64,000 bases of DNA from Methyloceanibacter methanicus (lineage in GTDB: Bacteria; Pseudomonadota; Alphaproteobacteria; Rhizobiales; Methyloligellaceae): the NCBI RefSeq assembly GCF_001723285.1, contig NZ_LPWG01000003.1, positions 1 to 64,000 on the forward strand. Direction: 5' to 3'. The notes beneath the pieces are model-generated. The model made no database searches, was not told the DNA's origin, and saw only the letters and a program-made list of their open reading frames with translations. Shown here piece after piece: positions 9,440 to 18,633 of this stretch. How positions within the stretch are numbered: position 1 is the stretch's first letter; the number at the start of each line of letters is the position of its first letter. A program made the translations under genes and the position numbers.

Positions 9440-10237
9440 CTAGCGTGGCCATTGCGGTTCGCGCTTATCGAGGAAGGCGCCGATCCCTTCCTCGGCTTCG
9501 GCGTCGAGCATGTTCTCGACCATGACCTCGGCAGCGTAAGCGTAGGCTTCGTCGAGCGGCATCTCGGCCTGGCGGTAGAACGCCTCCTTGCCAATCTTCA
9601 AGGTGCGGGCCGGCTTGCTTGCGATCTTGCGGCCGAGCTCGGTGGCCCCGTTCACCACCCGGTCGGGCGCGACCACCCGGTTCACGAGACCGAGGCGGCA
9701 GGCGTCCTCGGCACCGACCATGTCCCCGAGAAGCAACATCTCCATCGCCGCCTTGCGCGACAGGTTGCGGCTGAGCGCCACCATGGGCGTGGAGCAGAAC
9801 AGGCCGATATTCACGCCGGGCGTGGCGAAGCGGGCATCCGTGGCGGCAACCGCGAGATCGCAACTGGCCACGAGCTGGCAGCCGGCCGCCGTGGCAATGC
9901 CGGTCACCGCGGCAATGACCGGCTTGGGCAAGCGCACGATAGACAGCATCAGATCCGAACAGGTCCGCATCGTCTCGTCATAGAAGGCGCGGCCTCTGTC
10001 CGGGTCATTGCGGCGGGCCGTCAGTTCCTTGAGGTCGTGACCGGACGAGAAGGCAGGGCCGGCGCCCGCGAGCACGACCGCACGGACGGCATCGTCGGTG
10101 GCGGCCCGGGCGAGGGCGCCGCTCAGCGCCGTCATCAGTTCCATCGAAAGGCAGTTGCGCGCTTTGGGGCGATTGAGGGTCAGGATCCGGACCGCCCCCT
10201 GATCGTCGCTCAAAAGGATGTCGTCCTCGCTTGTCAT
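9440..10237 (-). CDS. crotonase-fold protein, ECHDC3-like, lacking both catalytic Glu
   Basis: A 265-residue enoyl-CoA hydratase/isomerase superfamily protein. The oxyanion-hole region is present (AFSSGHDLKEL and GIATAAGCQLVASCDLAVA). The two glutamates used by classical hydratases are replaced: the GGGCE-type position reads AAGCQ, and the second Glu position lies in TPGVNIG. The TPGVNIGLFCSTPMVAL stretch strongly resembles mammalian ECHDC3. It probably binds an acyl-CoA but is unlikely to be an ordinary enoyl-CoA hydratase. Start ATG 10237 (MTSEDD). First gene of the minus-strand run crotonase - CoA-binding protein - metY. Confidence 0.85.
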   Translation of the reverse strand: MTSEDDILLSDDQGAVRILTLNRPKARNCLSMELMTALSGALARAATDDAVRAVVLAGAGPAFSSGHDLKELTARRNDPDRGRAFYDETMRTCSDLMLSIVRLPKPVIAAVTGIATAAGCQLVASCDLAVAATDARFATPGVNIGLFCSTPMVALSRNLSRKAAMEMLLLGDMVGAEDACRLGLVNRVVAPDRVVNGATELGRKIASKPARTLKIGKEAFYRQAEMPLDEAYAYAAEVMVENMLDAEAEEGIGAFLDKREPQWPR

Positions 10238-10380
10238 GGCCCCGCTTCGGTCTCCTTGGCTTCGGTACCCCATCGCTAACGGGAACCAGCGGAAAAGGCA
10301 CGCGAATTCAATCCACTTCTGTCCGGTATGCTAATACCACATTCTTAGCCACTTGATTTCACGCCAAAAATTAAAGTCTC

Positions 10381-10408
10381 TTGACCGGCATGTTTACAGC
10401 CGTTAGAA
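10381..10408 (+). promoter_or_regulatory. predicted sigma-70 promoter of rplM-rpsI
   Basis: A -35 box TTGACC at 10381-10386 and a -10 box TTAGAA at 10403-10408 are separated by 16 bp, about 40 bp upstream of the rplM start. The surrounding 100 bp is A/T-rich compared with the coding sequence. Confidence 0.45.
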
Positions 10409-10448
10409 GCGCCGATCTTTCGGTTGAGACGCAAGAGTGACGCGAACC

Positions 10449-10913
10449 ATGAAAACCTTTTCCGCCACGCCCAAGGACATCGAAAAGTCCTGGGTCCTGA
10501 TCGACGCCAGCGGCCTTGTGGTGGGCCGTCTCGCGGCGCTGATCGCGTCGCGGCTGCGCGGCAAGCACAAGCCCGGCTACACGCCCCATATGGATGACGG
10601 CGACAACATCATCGTCATCAACGCGGGCGACGTGATCTTCTCGGGCAATAAGCGCGCCGACAAGACCTATTACTGGCACACGGGCCATCCGGGCGGCATC
10701 AAGAGCCGCACCGCCGAGAAAGTCCTCGACGGCAAGCATCCGGAGCGGGTGCTGCAGAAGGCCGTGGAGCGCATGCTCCCGCGCGGCCCGCTCGCCCGCC
10801 AGCAGCTCAAGAATCTTAAAGTCTATGCAGGCCCCGAGCATCCCCACGAGGCGCAGAACCCCGTGCCGCTGGATGTCGCTGCCCTGAACACGAAGAACAC
10901 AAGGAGCGCCTAA
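10449..10913 (+). CDS. rplM: 50S ribosomal protein L13
   Basis: 154-residue ribosomal protein L13, an early assembly protein of the large subunit. It begins [20 protein letters not shown] as in other Alphaproteobacteria, with the conserved [19 protein letters not shown] and [19 protein letters not shown] motifs. Start ATG 10449 is chosen over GTG 10437 on family alignment. It forms the conserved rplM-rpsI operon with the next gene, 5 bp downstream. Confidence 0.97.
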   Translation: MKTFSATPKDIEKSWVLIDASGLVVGRLAALIASRLRGKHKPGYTPHMDDGDNIIVINAGDVIFSGNKRADKTYYWHTGHPGGIKSRTAEKVLDGKHPERVLQKAVERMLPRGPLARQQLKNLKVYAGPEHPHEAQNPVPLDVAALNTKNTRSA

Positions 10914-10918
10914 GAGCC

Positions 10919-11401
10919 ATGAGCGATACGAACACGCTAGAAGACCTGGCTCAGCTGCAGAGCGAAGCCGATGCGCCGGCACCCGAGCGCGTCTACGAGC
11001 GCAAGGTGGATTCCCTTGGCCGCGCCTATGCCACAGGCAAGCGGAAGGACGCGGTCGCCCGTGTCTGGGTCAAGCAGGGCCCCGGCAACATTACGGTGAA
11101 CGGCAAGGATCACACGGCCTATTTCGCCCGTCCGGTGCTTCAGATGATCTTGAAGCAGCCGCTGGTCACGGCCGCACGCGATGGACAGATCGACGTGGTC
11201 TGCACGGTTTCGGGCGGGGGTCTTTCAGGCCAGGCCGGTGCCGTCCGCCACGGCATTTCCAAAGCGCTCACCCATTTCGAGCCGGAACTGCGCAGCGTTC
11301 TCAAGAAGGCTGGCTTCCTGACCCGGGATGCCCGAACAGTTGAGCGTAAGAAGTACGGTAAGGCCAAGGCCCGCCGTAGCTTCCAGTTCTCCAAGCGCTA
11401 G
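10919..11401 (+). CDS. rpsI: 30S ribosomal protein S9
   Basis: 160-residue S9, a small-subunit head protein whose C-terminal tail reaches the P-site tRNA. The terminal signature is intact: [36 protein letters not shown] region ending in SKR, and the [15 protein letters not shown] motif precedes it. About 30 N-terminal acidic residues precede the S9 core, common in this class. An AAGGAG ribosome-binding site overlaps the end of rplM, consistent with co-translation. A strong terminator follows. Confidence 0.97.
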   Translation: MSDTNTLEDLAQLQSEADAPAPERVYERKVDSLGRAYATGKRKDAVARVWVKQGPGNITVNGKDHTAYFARPVLQMILKQPLVTAARDGQIDVVCTVSGGGLSGQAGAVRHGISKALTHFEPELRSVLKKAGFLTRDARTVERKKYGKAKARRSFQFSKR

Positions 11402-11429
11402 CATACCCGCGCTTGTTTCTGGATTGTTG

Positions 11430-11467
11430 CGGGAGAGGGGCGCTGCCTCTCTCCCGTTTTTCGTTTT
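11430..11467 (+). terminator. intrinsic terminator after rpsI
   Basis: An 8-bp perfect stem (CGGGAGAG with CTCTCCCG, 11430-11437 and 11449-11456) is extended by up to three inner pairs around a CGCTG loop, and is followed directly by a T-rich tract TTTTTCGTTTT. Confidence 0.85.
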
Positions 11468-11512
11468 GAGCCGGCAAGCCTCCAAAGCGGGGCAACTTCC
11501 TTGGGGTCAGAC

Positions 11513-12562
11513 ATGACCAGCACACAGACGTTCCGGGCCGCCGTGCTCGGCGCTTCGGGCTACACCGGCGCCGACCTGATCCGGCTCGCCGCCAGACATG
11601 CCAATATCGAGATCGTCGCCCTCATTGCGAAGGCGCATGCGGGCCAACCGCTCGCCAAGGTGTTTCCGCATTTGGCCAGCCTCGATCTGCCGAGCCTCGT
11701 CACGTCCGATGAGGTCGACTGGGATGGGGTGGACGTCGCCTTTTGCGGTCTGCCGCACGGCACCGCCCATGGGGAGATCGCCAAGCTTCCCGAACGCGTC
11801 AAAGTCATCGACATGTCCGCCGACTTCCGACTGCGCGACCTCGACACGTACGCGCAGTGGTACGGCGGCGAGCATGGAGCGCCCCATCTCCTGCCGGACA
11901 CGGTCTACGGGCTCACGGAACATTATCGCGAGGCCATCGCGGACGCGCGGCTCGTCGCCTGTCCGGGCTGTTACCCGACCGCCGTGCTCCTGGCTCTGCT
12001 GCCGCTCGCGAAAGGCGCTCTGATCGCCACCGACGGCATCATCGTGGACGCCAAATCGGGTGTGTCCGGCGCGGGCCGGTCCCTCAAGCAGAACATCCTC
12101 TTCTCCGAGGCCGGCGAGGGGCTCTCGCCCTACGGGGTGGGAACCCATCGCCACGTCCCGGAGATCGAGCAGGAACTCGGGCAGGCGGCGGGCCGGGCCG
12201 TGACCGTGAACTTCACCCCGCATCTCGTCCCCATGACACGGGGCGAACTGTGCACCTGCTACGTCCCGCTTGCGGGCGGCACGTCGGCGGACGATCTCCG
12301 GCAGGGGCTCAGAGAGGCCTATGCGTCGAGCCCGTTCGTGCGCGTGGTGGACGAGGGCATCATTCCGGCGACCCAGCATGTCCGCGGCTCGAACTATTGC
12401 CATATCGGTGTCTTCGCCGACCGGATTCCGGGACGGGCGATCGTGATCTCGACGATCGACAATTTGGTGAAGGGATCGGCGGGGCAGGCCCTGCAGAATT
12501 TCAATGTGATGCACGGTCTCGACGAGACCACGGCGCTGGAGCAGCTCCCGCTCTTCCCGTAA
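11513..12562 (+). CDS. argC: N-acetyl-gamma-glutamyl-phosphate reductase
   Basis: 349-residue NADPH-dependent enzyme of arginine synthesis, reducing N-acetylglutamyl phosphate to the semialdehyde. The N-terminal dinucleotide loop is GASGYTGADL at about residues 15-24, the catalytic Cys lies in VACPGCYPTA near residue 155, and the conserved HRHVPEIEQEL follows. Start ATG 11513 (MTSTQTF). It follows the rpsI terminator, so it probably has its own promoter in the 11468-11512 gap. It is convergent with phaC. Confidence 0.95.
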   Translation: MTSTQTFRAAVLGASGYTGADLIRLAARHANIEIVALIAKAHAGQPLAKVFPHLASLDLPSLVTSDEVDWDGVDVAFCGLPHGTAHGEIAKLPERVKVIDMSADFRLRDLDTYAQWYGGEHGAPHLLPDTVYGLTEHYREAIADARLVACPGCYPTAVLLALLPLAKGALIATDGIIVDAKSGVSGAGRSLKQNILFSEAGEGLSPYGVGTHRHVPEIEQELGQAAGRAVTVNFTPHLVPMTRGELCTCYVPLAGGTSADDLRQGLREAYASSPFVRVVDEGIIPATQHVRGSNYCHIGVFADRIPGRAIVISTIDNLVKGSAGQALQNFNVMHGLDETTALEQLPLFP

Positions 12563-12591
12563 GCACGGCGGCAACGCGGGCGCCACCGGCT

Positions 12592-14439
12592 CTAGTCGTG
12601 AGACATCACATAGCTGCCCGGGGCATCCTCGATAGGCGGAAACGGGCCGGACGACGGATCGCGCGCGGGCACTTTCTCGCCGGACAGACTCTGGAGCCAC
12701 TCCGCCCAGTCGGGCCACCAAGAGCCCGCCGTCTCCGTCGCCGTTTCCATCCACTCTTCAAAGGTCTCGGCCGGCGCACCCGTCCAATACTGATACTTCT
12801 TCTTGAGGGGGGGATTCACCACACCGGCGATATGACCCGAACCCGACATGACAATGCGCATATCGCCGCCGAACAGTCGGCTGCCACGGTAAACCGACGG
12901 GGCCGGCGCAATATGGTCTTCCCGCGTGAACAGCTCGTAGATCGGGATCTTGATCTTGGAGAGGTCGAGCTTGACGCCGCCGAGTTCCATCTCGCCCTTG
13001 CTGAGGCGGTTCTCGTGGTAGAACTCGCGCAAGTAGAACGCGTGGTTCGCGGCCGGCATGCGCGTGGAATCGGCGTTCCAGAACAGCAGATCGAACGGGA
13101 ACGGCTTTTTGCCCAGGAGATAGTTATTCACCACATAGGGCCAGATCAGGTCCCGGGGCCTTAGCATGTTGAAGACCGCCGCCATGCGCGACCCATCGAG
13201 AAAGCCGCGCTCGGCCATCATCTCTTCCAACGCGTTCAACTGCGCATCGTCGATGAACATCAGAAGGTCGCCGGCCTCGGTGAAGTCGACCTGCGCTGTC
13301 AGGAAGGTCGCTGTCGCGATGCGATCGTCACCCTTGGCGGCGCAATAGGCCAAGGTGGAGGCGAGGAGCGTACCGCCCACGCAATAGCCCATGAGGTTCA
13401 CGTGATGGAGCCCAAGCTGCCGGTTCACCACCTCGACGGCTTTGAGAATGCCCTCATGCATGTAGTCTTCGAAGCTCTTCTGCGCGAGCGTCTCGTCGGG
13501 ATTCACCCATGAGATCATGAACACCGTGAAGCCCTGGTCCACCGCGAACTTGACAAGCGACTTCTCCGGCTTGAGGTCGAGGATGTAGTATTTGTTGATC
13601 CAGGGCGGCGTGATTATCAGCGGCGTCGTCGAGACTTGCTCCGTGGTCGGCTCATACTGGATCAGCTGAATGAGCTCGTTCTGGAAGATGACCTTGCCCG
13701 GGGTGATCGCCAGATCCCGGCCAACCTCGAAGGCTGACAAGTCGGTCTGGCTCACCCGCAGCAGGTCCTTGGACTGCTCGATATCCTCCGCCAGGAGCGC
13801 CATGCCCTGAACCAGGTTCTCGGCGTTGGTCGCAAGCGTGGTCCGGACCACCTCGGGATTGGTGAAAGGATTGTTGGAAGGCGACATCGCCGACAGGACT
13901 TGTTCCAGGTAGAACATGGCCTTCCGGCGCGTTCTTTCGTCGACGCCTTCGGTGTTCTCGGTGATGTCCTCCGCCCAGCGCGAGGTGATCAAATACGCCT
14001 GCTTCCAAAAATCGAAATACTGGTTCTCGGACCACCCCGGATCGTTGAACCTGTTGTCGCCGGGCTCGGGCTCGGCGATCGGCTCCACGTCCTCGCCGAG
14101 GAACCTGCGCACGGACCGGCCCCAAAGATTGGCGTAGCTGTGCAGGAGCTCGCCCTGGGCTTGAGCGAGCTTGCCGGGGTTCTTGACCCAGGCTTGTGCC
14201 ACTGAACCGAGCGTCTTTGCCGCGTCGCCGACCTCGGAAGCCATGCTGTAGGGGCTGTTCCCGTTCGAGATGTTCCGTTCGGCCAAGGACGAAGCGACCT
14301 TCGCCCCTTGATCGAACAAGCGCACCATATTCCGCGCGAACTCGTCGAAGTTCATGTCGTCCGGTGTACCACCATGAGCCTTATCGCTTCCTTTAGGCCC
14401 CCCGGCGCCCGCTTCGCCATCCCGATTGTCGTCCCGCAT
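12592..14439 (-). CDS. phaC: class I poly(3-hydroxyalkanoate) synthase
   Basis: 615-residue polymerase that links hydroxyacyl-CoA monomers into PHA at the granule surface. It has the N-terminal PhaC region (FWKQAYLITSRW), the lipase-like box GYCVGG carrying the nucleophilic Cys, the catalytic Asp in FTREDHIAP and the catalytic His in SGSGHIAGVVNPP. Start ATG 14439 (MRDDNRDGEAG) gives a short Gly/Asp-rich disordered N-terminus. No phaA, phaB, phasin or phaR is next to it. A hairpin lies just upstream of its start, at 14468-14499. Confidence 0.95.
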   Translation of the reverse strand: MRDDNRDGEAGAGGPKGSDKAHGGTPDDMNFDEFARNMVRLFDQGAKVASSLAERNISNGNSPYSMASEVGDAAKTLGSVAQAWVKNPGKLAQAQGELLHSYANLWGRSVRRFLGEDVEPIAEPEPGDNRFNDPGWSENQYFDFWKQAYLITSRWAEDITENTEGVDERTRRKAMFYLEQVLSAMSPSNNPFTNPEVVRTTLATNAENLVQGMALLAEDIEQSKDLLRVSQTDLSAFEVGRDLAITPGKVIFQNELIQLIQYEPTTEQVSTTPLIITPPWINKYYILDLKPEKSLVKFAVDQGFTVFMISWVNPDETLAQKSFEDYMHEGILKAVEVVNRQLGLHHVNLMGYCVGGTLLASTLAYCAAKGDDRIATATFLTAQVDFTEAGDLLMFIDDAQLNALEEMMAERGFLDGSRMAAVFNMLRPRDLIWPYVVNNYLLGKKPFPFDLLFWNADSTRMPAANHAFYLREFYHENRLSKGEMELGGVKLDLSKIKIPIYELFTREDHIAPAPSVYRGSRLFGGDMRIVMSGSGHIAGVVNPPLKKKYQYWTGAPAETFEEWMETATETAGSWWPDWAEWLQSLSGEKVPARDPSSGPFPPIEDAPGSYVMSHD

Positions 14440-14467
14440 GCCAATGCCCTCAATTGCCCACCCTTGG

Positions 14468-14499
14468 ACCACGCTTCCGCCAAGGTGTTGGAGCGTGGT
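14468..14499. promoter_or_regulatory. long inverted repeat between phaC and the lipoprotein gene
   Basis: Perfect 8-bp arms ACCACGCT and AGCGTGGT (14468-14475, 14492-14499) enclose a second inner inverted repeat CCAA/TTGG. It sits about 30 bp upstream of the phaC start in the divergent intergenic region, a position expected for an operator or a 5' leader hairpin. Confidence 0.45.
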
Positions 14500-14598
14500 G
14501 TACGCCAGCTTCCGCTGACCTTGTCATTGTGCTATGCAATATAGCGATGAGGCGGCTGGGTTCGCCAGAGGAAACTCCACCAGAGCAACATCGTAGCG

Positions 14599-14835
14599 AT
14601 GTCTTCACATTCAGCTTATTGGCTGGCGGCGGTGTTGTCTGTCATCCTTTTGTCGGGATGTGCGAGCAGCCTGCCCAACGAGGGCCCCCTGCAGCGGTTC
14701 AGCGACGCGATCCGCAGCTACGACAACACGCTCACGAAATCCGAGCGTGACGCGGCGATCTCGGATTTGAAGGATGAAAAAGACCGCCAGCGGGCCCAGG
14801 TCCAACAGGTGAAAAACGCTCCAAAATCGAACTAG
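14599..14835 (+). CDS. small predicted lipoprotein
   Basis: A 78-residue protein with a signal peptide and lipobox LLSGC (Cys near residue 22), followed by a short hydrophilic domain rich in Lys/Asp/Glu/Arg that could form a helix. I do not recognise a named family. It is encoded just upstream of the aminotransferase gene on the same strand and divergent from phaC. Length, codon use and the clean signal sequence support it as real; function unknown. Confidence 0.7.
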   Translation: MSSHSAYWLAAVLSVILLSGCASSLPNEGPLQRFSDAIRSYDNTLTKSERDAAISDLKDEKDRQRAQVQQVKNAPKSN

Positions 14836-14948
14836 ACTCAAAGCGAACCCCACGAAGGTCGCATCGCGAGGCGCTTGCCGGGCAGGGCCTTTTCGTGGTT
14901 CAAATCCAGACTCCCATTTTTCACTCAATCGGGTGGGGACAACCGTCC

Positions 14949-16181
14949 GTGCACAACGAATTTCATAGGATCAAGCGGCTGCCGCCGTATGTCTTCGAGC
15001 AGGTGAACCGGCTCAAAGCGGAAGCGCGCGCCCGCGGCGACGACATCATCGATTTCGGCATGGGCAATCCCGACATGCCGACGCCGAAGCATATCGTCGA
15101 CAAGCTGGTCGAGGCCGTCCGCGATCCCAAGACCAATCGTTACTCGGCCTCCAAGGGCATCCAGGGTCTTCGCCGGGCACAGGCGGCCTATTACGATCGC
15201 CGTTTCGGGGTGAAGCTCAACCCCGATACCCAGGTCGTGGCGACGCTGGGTTCGAAAGAGGGCTTCGCCAACATGGCGCAGGCCATCACCGCTCCGGGCG
15301 ATGTGATCCTGGTCCCGAACCCGACCTATCCGATCCACGAGTTTGGATTCATCATGTCCGGAGGCGTGATCCGGCACCTGCCGGCCAGCACGGACTCCCA
15401 GTTCATGGTGTCCCTCGACAAGGCGATGCGCCACAGCGTGCCGAAGCCCTCGGCGCTAGTGTTGAACTATCCCGCCAATCCGACGGCGGTGGTCGCAAAT
15501 CGGGACTTCTATGCGGAGGTCGTGGCCTACGCAAAGAAGCACGACCTGATCGTGCTCTCCGATCTCGCCTATGCGGAGATCTATTTCGATGGGGAGCCGC
15601 CGGGCTCGTTCCTCGAGGTTCCCGGCGCCATGGACATCGCGGTGGAATTCACCTCCGTGTCCAAGACCTATTCCATGCCCGGCTGGCGCATCGGCTTCGC
15701 CGTCGGCAATGAGCGGCTGATCCAAGCGCTGACACGGGTGAAGTCCTATCTCGACTATGGCGCCTTCACGCCGATCCAAGTGGCGGCCGCCGCCGCGCTG
15801 AACGGCCCGCAGGATTGCGTCGAGGAAATCCGTGGCGTCTATCGCCGCCGCCGCGACACGCTCGTGGATGCCATCACCCGCGCGGGCTGGCCGATTCCGT
15901 CGCCGCCCGCCACCATGTTTGCCTGGGCCCCGATCCCGGACATGTTCGCCCATATCGGCTCGCTTGAATTCTCCAAACTCCTGTTGGAGCGGGCATCGGT
16001 CGCCGTGGCGCCGGGCGTCGGCTTTGGCGAATACGGCGAGGGCTACGTGCGGATCGCGCTTGTCGAGAACGAGCAGCGCATTCGCCAGGCTGCGCGGAAC
16101 ATTCGGAAGTTCTTGACGGAATCGGCGAACGAGCTGCACAACGTCATTCCCCTGGCCCCAAAGGCCACACGCACACTTTAA
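14949..16181 (+). CDS. alaC: AlaC/LL-DAP-aminotransferase-like class I aminotransferase
   Basis: About 410-residue PLP-dependent fold-type I aminotransferase. The opening EFHRIKRLPPYVFEQVNRLK, the IIDFGMGNPDMPTP motif, the NYPANPTA substrate/PLP site and the PLP-lysine region SVSKTYSMPGWRIGF match the branch annotated as alanine transaminase AlaC or LL-diaminopimelate aminotransferase. Start GTG 14949 is preferred because homologs begin there; GTG 14895 would add 18 unconserved residues. The homoserine dehydrogenase gene follows by 9 bp, a pairing common in Alphaproteobacteria and pointing to aspartate-family amino acid metabolism. Confidence 0.85.
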   Translation: MHNEFHRIKRLPPYVFEQVNRLKAEARARGDDIIDFGMGNPDMPTPKHIVDKLVEAVRDPKTNRYSASKGIQGLRRAQAAYYDRRFGVKLNPDTQVVATLGSKEGFANMAQAITAPGDVILVPNPTYPIHEFGFIMSGGVIRHLPASTDSQFMVSLDKAMRHSVPKPSALVLNYPANPTAVVANRDFYAEVVAYAKKHDLIVLSDLAYAEIYFDGEPPGSFLEVPGAMDIAVEFTSVSKTYSMPGWRIGFAVGNERLIQALTRVKSYLDYGAFTPIQVAAAAALNGPQDCVEEIRGVYRRRRDTLVDAITRAGWPIPSPPATMFAWAPIPDMFAHIGSLEFSKLLLERASVAVAPGVGFGEYGEGYVRIALVENEQRIRQAARNIRKFLTESANELHNVIPLAPKATRTL

Positions 16182-16190
16182 GCTCCTCGC

Positions 16191-17521
16191 ATGGCCGAAC
16201 CCTTGAAGCTTGGACTGGCCGGACTCGGCACTGTCGGCACTGGCCTCTTGCAGCTCATCGCCGCGCGGGCGGACGGGCTCGCTGAGAAGACCGGACGACC
16301 CGTCGAGATCGTCGCGGTCTGTGCCCGCAACAAGCGCAAGAAACGCGGCGTCGATCTTTCGAACATGCGTTTCGTGTCCGACCCGGTCGCGCTCGCCAAA
16401 GACCCCGAAATCGACGTGTTCGTGGAGCTGATCGGCGGCGAGGAAGGGCCCGCCAAGGACGCCGTCGAGGCGGCTCTGGAGGCCGGCAAGCATGTGGTTA
16501 CCGCCAACAAGGCGCTTCTGGCCCATCACGGATCGGCGCTCGCGGCGCTCGCCGAAAAGAACGGGGTCGCGCTCAATTTCGAAGGCGCCGTGGCCGGCGG
16601 CATCCCCGTGGTCAAGACCATACGGGAGGGCCTGCAAGGCAACGACATCACCCGCGTGTTCGGCATCCTGAACGGCACCTGCAACTACATCCTGACGAAG
16701 ATGGAGCGGGAGGGCCGCGACTTCGCGGACGTCCTCAAAGAGGCGCAGGACCAGGGCTACGCGGAAGCCGATCCCACCTTCGACGTCGGCGGATTCGATA
16801 CCGCGCACAAGCTTGCCCTACTCACGAGCCTCGCGTTCGGGACGCGCACGCGCTTCGATGCCGTCTACGTGGAAGGCATCGAGACCATCACCCCCACCGA
16901 CATCGAGGCGGCCACCGATCTCGGCTACCGGATCAAACTTCTGGGCGTCGCTCTCCGGACCGACAGCGGGATCGAGCAGCGCGTCCATCCGACCATGGTC
17001 CCCAAGGACACGGCCATCGCGAATGTGGACGGCGTCTCCAATTGCGTCGCGATCGATGGCGATTTCGTCGGCGACGTCATGCTGATCGGTCCTGGCGCCG
17101 GCGGCGGCCCGACCGCGTCGGCCGTCATGAGTGACATCGTCGATCTGGCGCGCGGCATCGTGCTGCGGCCCTTCGGCATCAAGGCCAAGCATCTGAAGGC
17201 CTACAAGAAGGCCGCCATGCGCACCCATGAGGGCGGCTACTACATCCGCCTGTCGGTCTACGACCGGACCGGCGCCTTCGCGGCCATTGCCCAGCGCATG
17301 GCCATGCAGGGCATCTCGCTTGAGAGCATCGTCCAACGCCGGCCGCACAGCGAGCGCCCTGGCCAAGGCCGCAGCCCTCGCAAGAAGGGCGCACCACAAG
17401 CCAGTGTCGTCATGGTAACCCATGAGACACGGAAGCCGCCGTTCGCAAGGCCCTAGCGGCCATCGAGCGGGACGGCCATGTGGATACCAAGCCGCAGATG
17501 ATCCGGATCGAGAAACTCTGA
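16191..17521 (+). CDS. hom: homoserine dehydrogenase (one frameshift near the 3' end)
   Basis: Reduces aspartate semialdehyde to homoserine for Thr and Met synthesis. The NAD(P)-binding loop GLAGLGTVGTGLL, the VTANKALLA motif, GILNGTCNYIL and the catalytic Lys/Asp region DVGGFDTAHKLALL are all present, with a C-terminal ACT domain beginning near GGYYIRLSVYDRTGAF. A missing base near 17425 shifts the frame within the ACT domain; the other frame continues TEAAVRKALAAIERDGHVDTK and stops at 17521, restoring the usual length of about 443. Uncorrected, the frame ends at 17456. Homocysteine for Met may come from metY at 7.5 kb. Confidence 0.92.
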
Positions 17522-17574
17522 CGGCCGCCGCGGCGATGTTAAATCGCACGCGTTGAAACGAGGGAGGTTTTGAC

Positions 17575-18564
17575 GTGGCAGAGGCAGGTGAAAAAACGGA
17601 ACTCGACCGCGCGCTGGCGCTCGACATCGTTCGCGTGACCGAGGCAACGGCGGTGGCCGCGGCCCAATGGCTGGGCCGTGGCGACGAAGCCTCGGCCGAC
17701 GAGGCGGCAGCGGCGGCCATGCATCGCGCAATCGCGCGACTGCCGTTCGAAGGCGTCGTCGTGGTCGGCGAGGGCGAGGAAGGCGATTGTCCGGTCTTCT
17801 ATCTCGGCGAGAGGATCGGCGAAGGTTCCCCGTCCGGCGCGACCCTGGACCTCGCCGTCGATCCGATCGAAGGCACGACCCTGTGCGCCAAGGCCCTTCC
17901 AAATGCCATGTCGGTCCTCGTCGTGGCTGAGCGGGGCAGCCTTCTCAAGGTCCCGCCGATCTACATGGAGAAGGTCGCGATCGGACCGGGTTTTCCCGAT
18001 TGCGTCGTCGATGTCGGTGCGACGGCATCTGAAAATCTCAAGGCCCTGGCCGACGCCAAAGGGGTTGCGGTCTCCGATCTCACCGTGTGCGTTCTCGACC
18101 GGCCGCGCCATGGACATCTCATCGAGGAGATCCGGACCGCCGGCGCGGCGCTACGCCTGATCGGCGACGGCGACATCGCCGGCGTCATCCATGTCACCGA
18201 ACCCCTGCAGACCGGGATCGACATGTATCTCGGCATTGGCGGTGCGGCGGAAGGCGTCCTCGCGGCCGCCGCGCTGGCCTGTCTCGGCGGCCAGATGGAA
18301 GGCCGGCTCGTGGCGCTCAACCGGGAACATCGCGCCTGGGCCAAGCTTGCGGGGCTGACGAATCTTTCCAAGAAATACACGCTCAAGGACATGGTGGCGG
18401 GCGATCTCAGCTTCGCGGCGACGGGCATTACCGACGGATCGATGATGGCCGGCGTTCATCGCAGCAGCACGGCGATCACCACCGAAAGCGTCGTCATGCG
18501 CGCCTCCACGCGCACCCGGCGCTGGATCAGGACCGAACACGCCGATCCGAAAAAATTCAGCTGA
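17575..18564 (+). CDS. glpX: class II fructose-1,6-bisphosphatase
   Basis: 329-residue GlpX-type phosphatase for gluconeogenesis or the Calvin cycle. The metal and substrate sites are visible in VVVGEGEEGD, LDLAVDPIEGTTLCAKG-like DPIEGTT, and GIGGAAEGVLAAAAL. Start is GTG 17575, preceded by a good GGGAGG ribosome-binding site about 7 bp upstream. It follows hom by 53 bp and precedes recJ, an order I recognise in Hyphomicrobiales, so aminotransferase-hom-glpX-recJ may be one transcription unit. Confidence 0.95.
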   Translation: MAEAGEKTELDRALALDIVRVTEATAVAAAQWLGRGDEASADEAAAAAMHRAIARLPFEGVVVVGEGEEGDCPVFYLGERIGEGSPSGATLDLAVDPIEGTTLCAKALPNAMSVLVVAERGSLLKVPPIYMEKVAIGPGFPDCVVDVGATASENLKALADAKGVAVSDLTVCVLDRPRHGHLIEEIRTAGAALRLIGDGDIAGVIHVTEPLQTGIDMYLGIGGAAEGVLAAAALACLGGQMEGRLVALNREHRAWAKLAGLTNLSKKYTLKDMVAGDLSFAATGITDGSMMAGVHRSSTAITTESVVMRASTRTRRWIRTEHADPKKFS

Positions 18565-18633
18565 TCGAAGACGCGTCCTCGAATCGGCTACTCTGAGGGC
18601 AGATCCACTTTAGCCTCGAGCCGACTTTCGCCC

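Noticed and set aside
14895..14948. GTG 14895 as the start of the aminotransferase
   Set aside because: It adds 18 residues (beginning MVQIQTPIFHS) that have no counterpart in the family pattern, while GTG 14949 begins directly before the conserved EFHRIKRLPPYVF.
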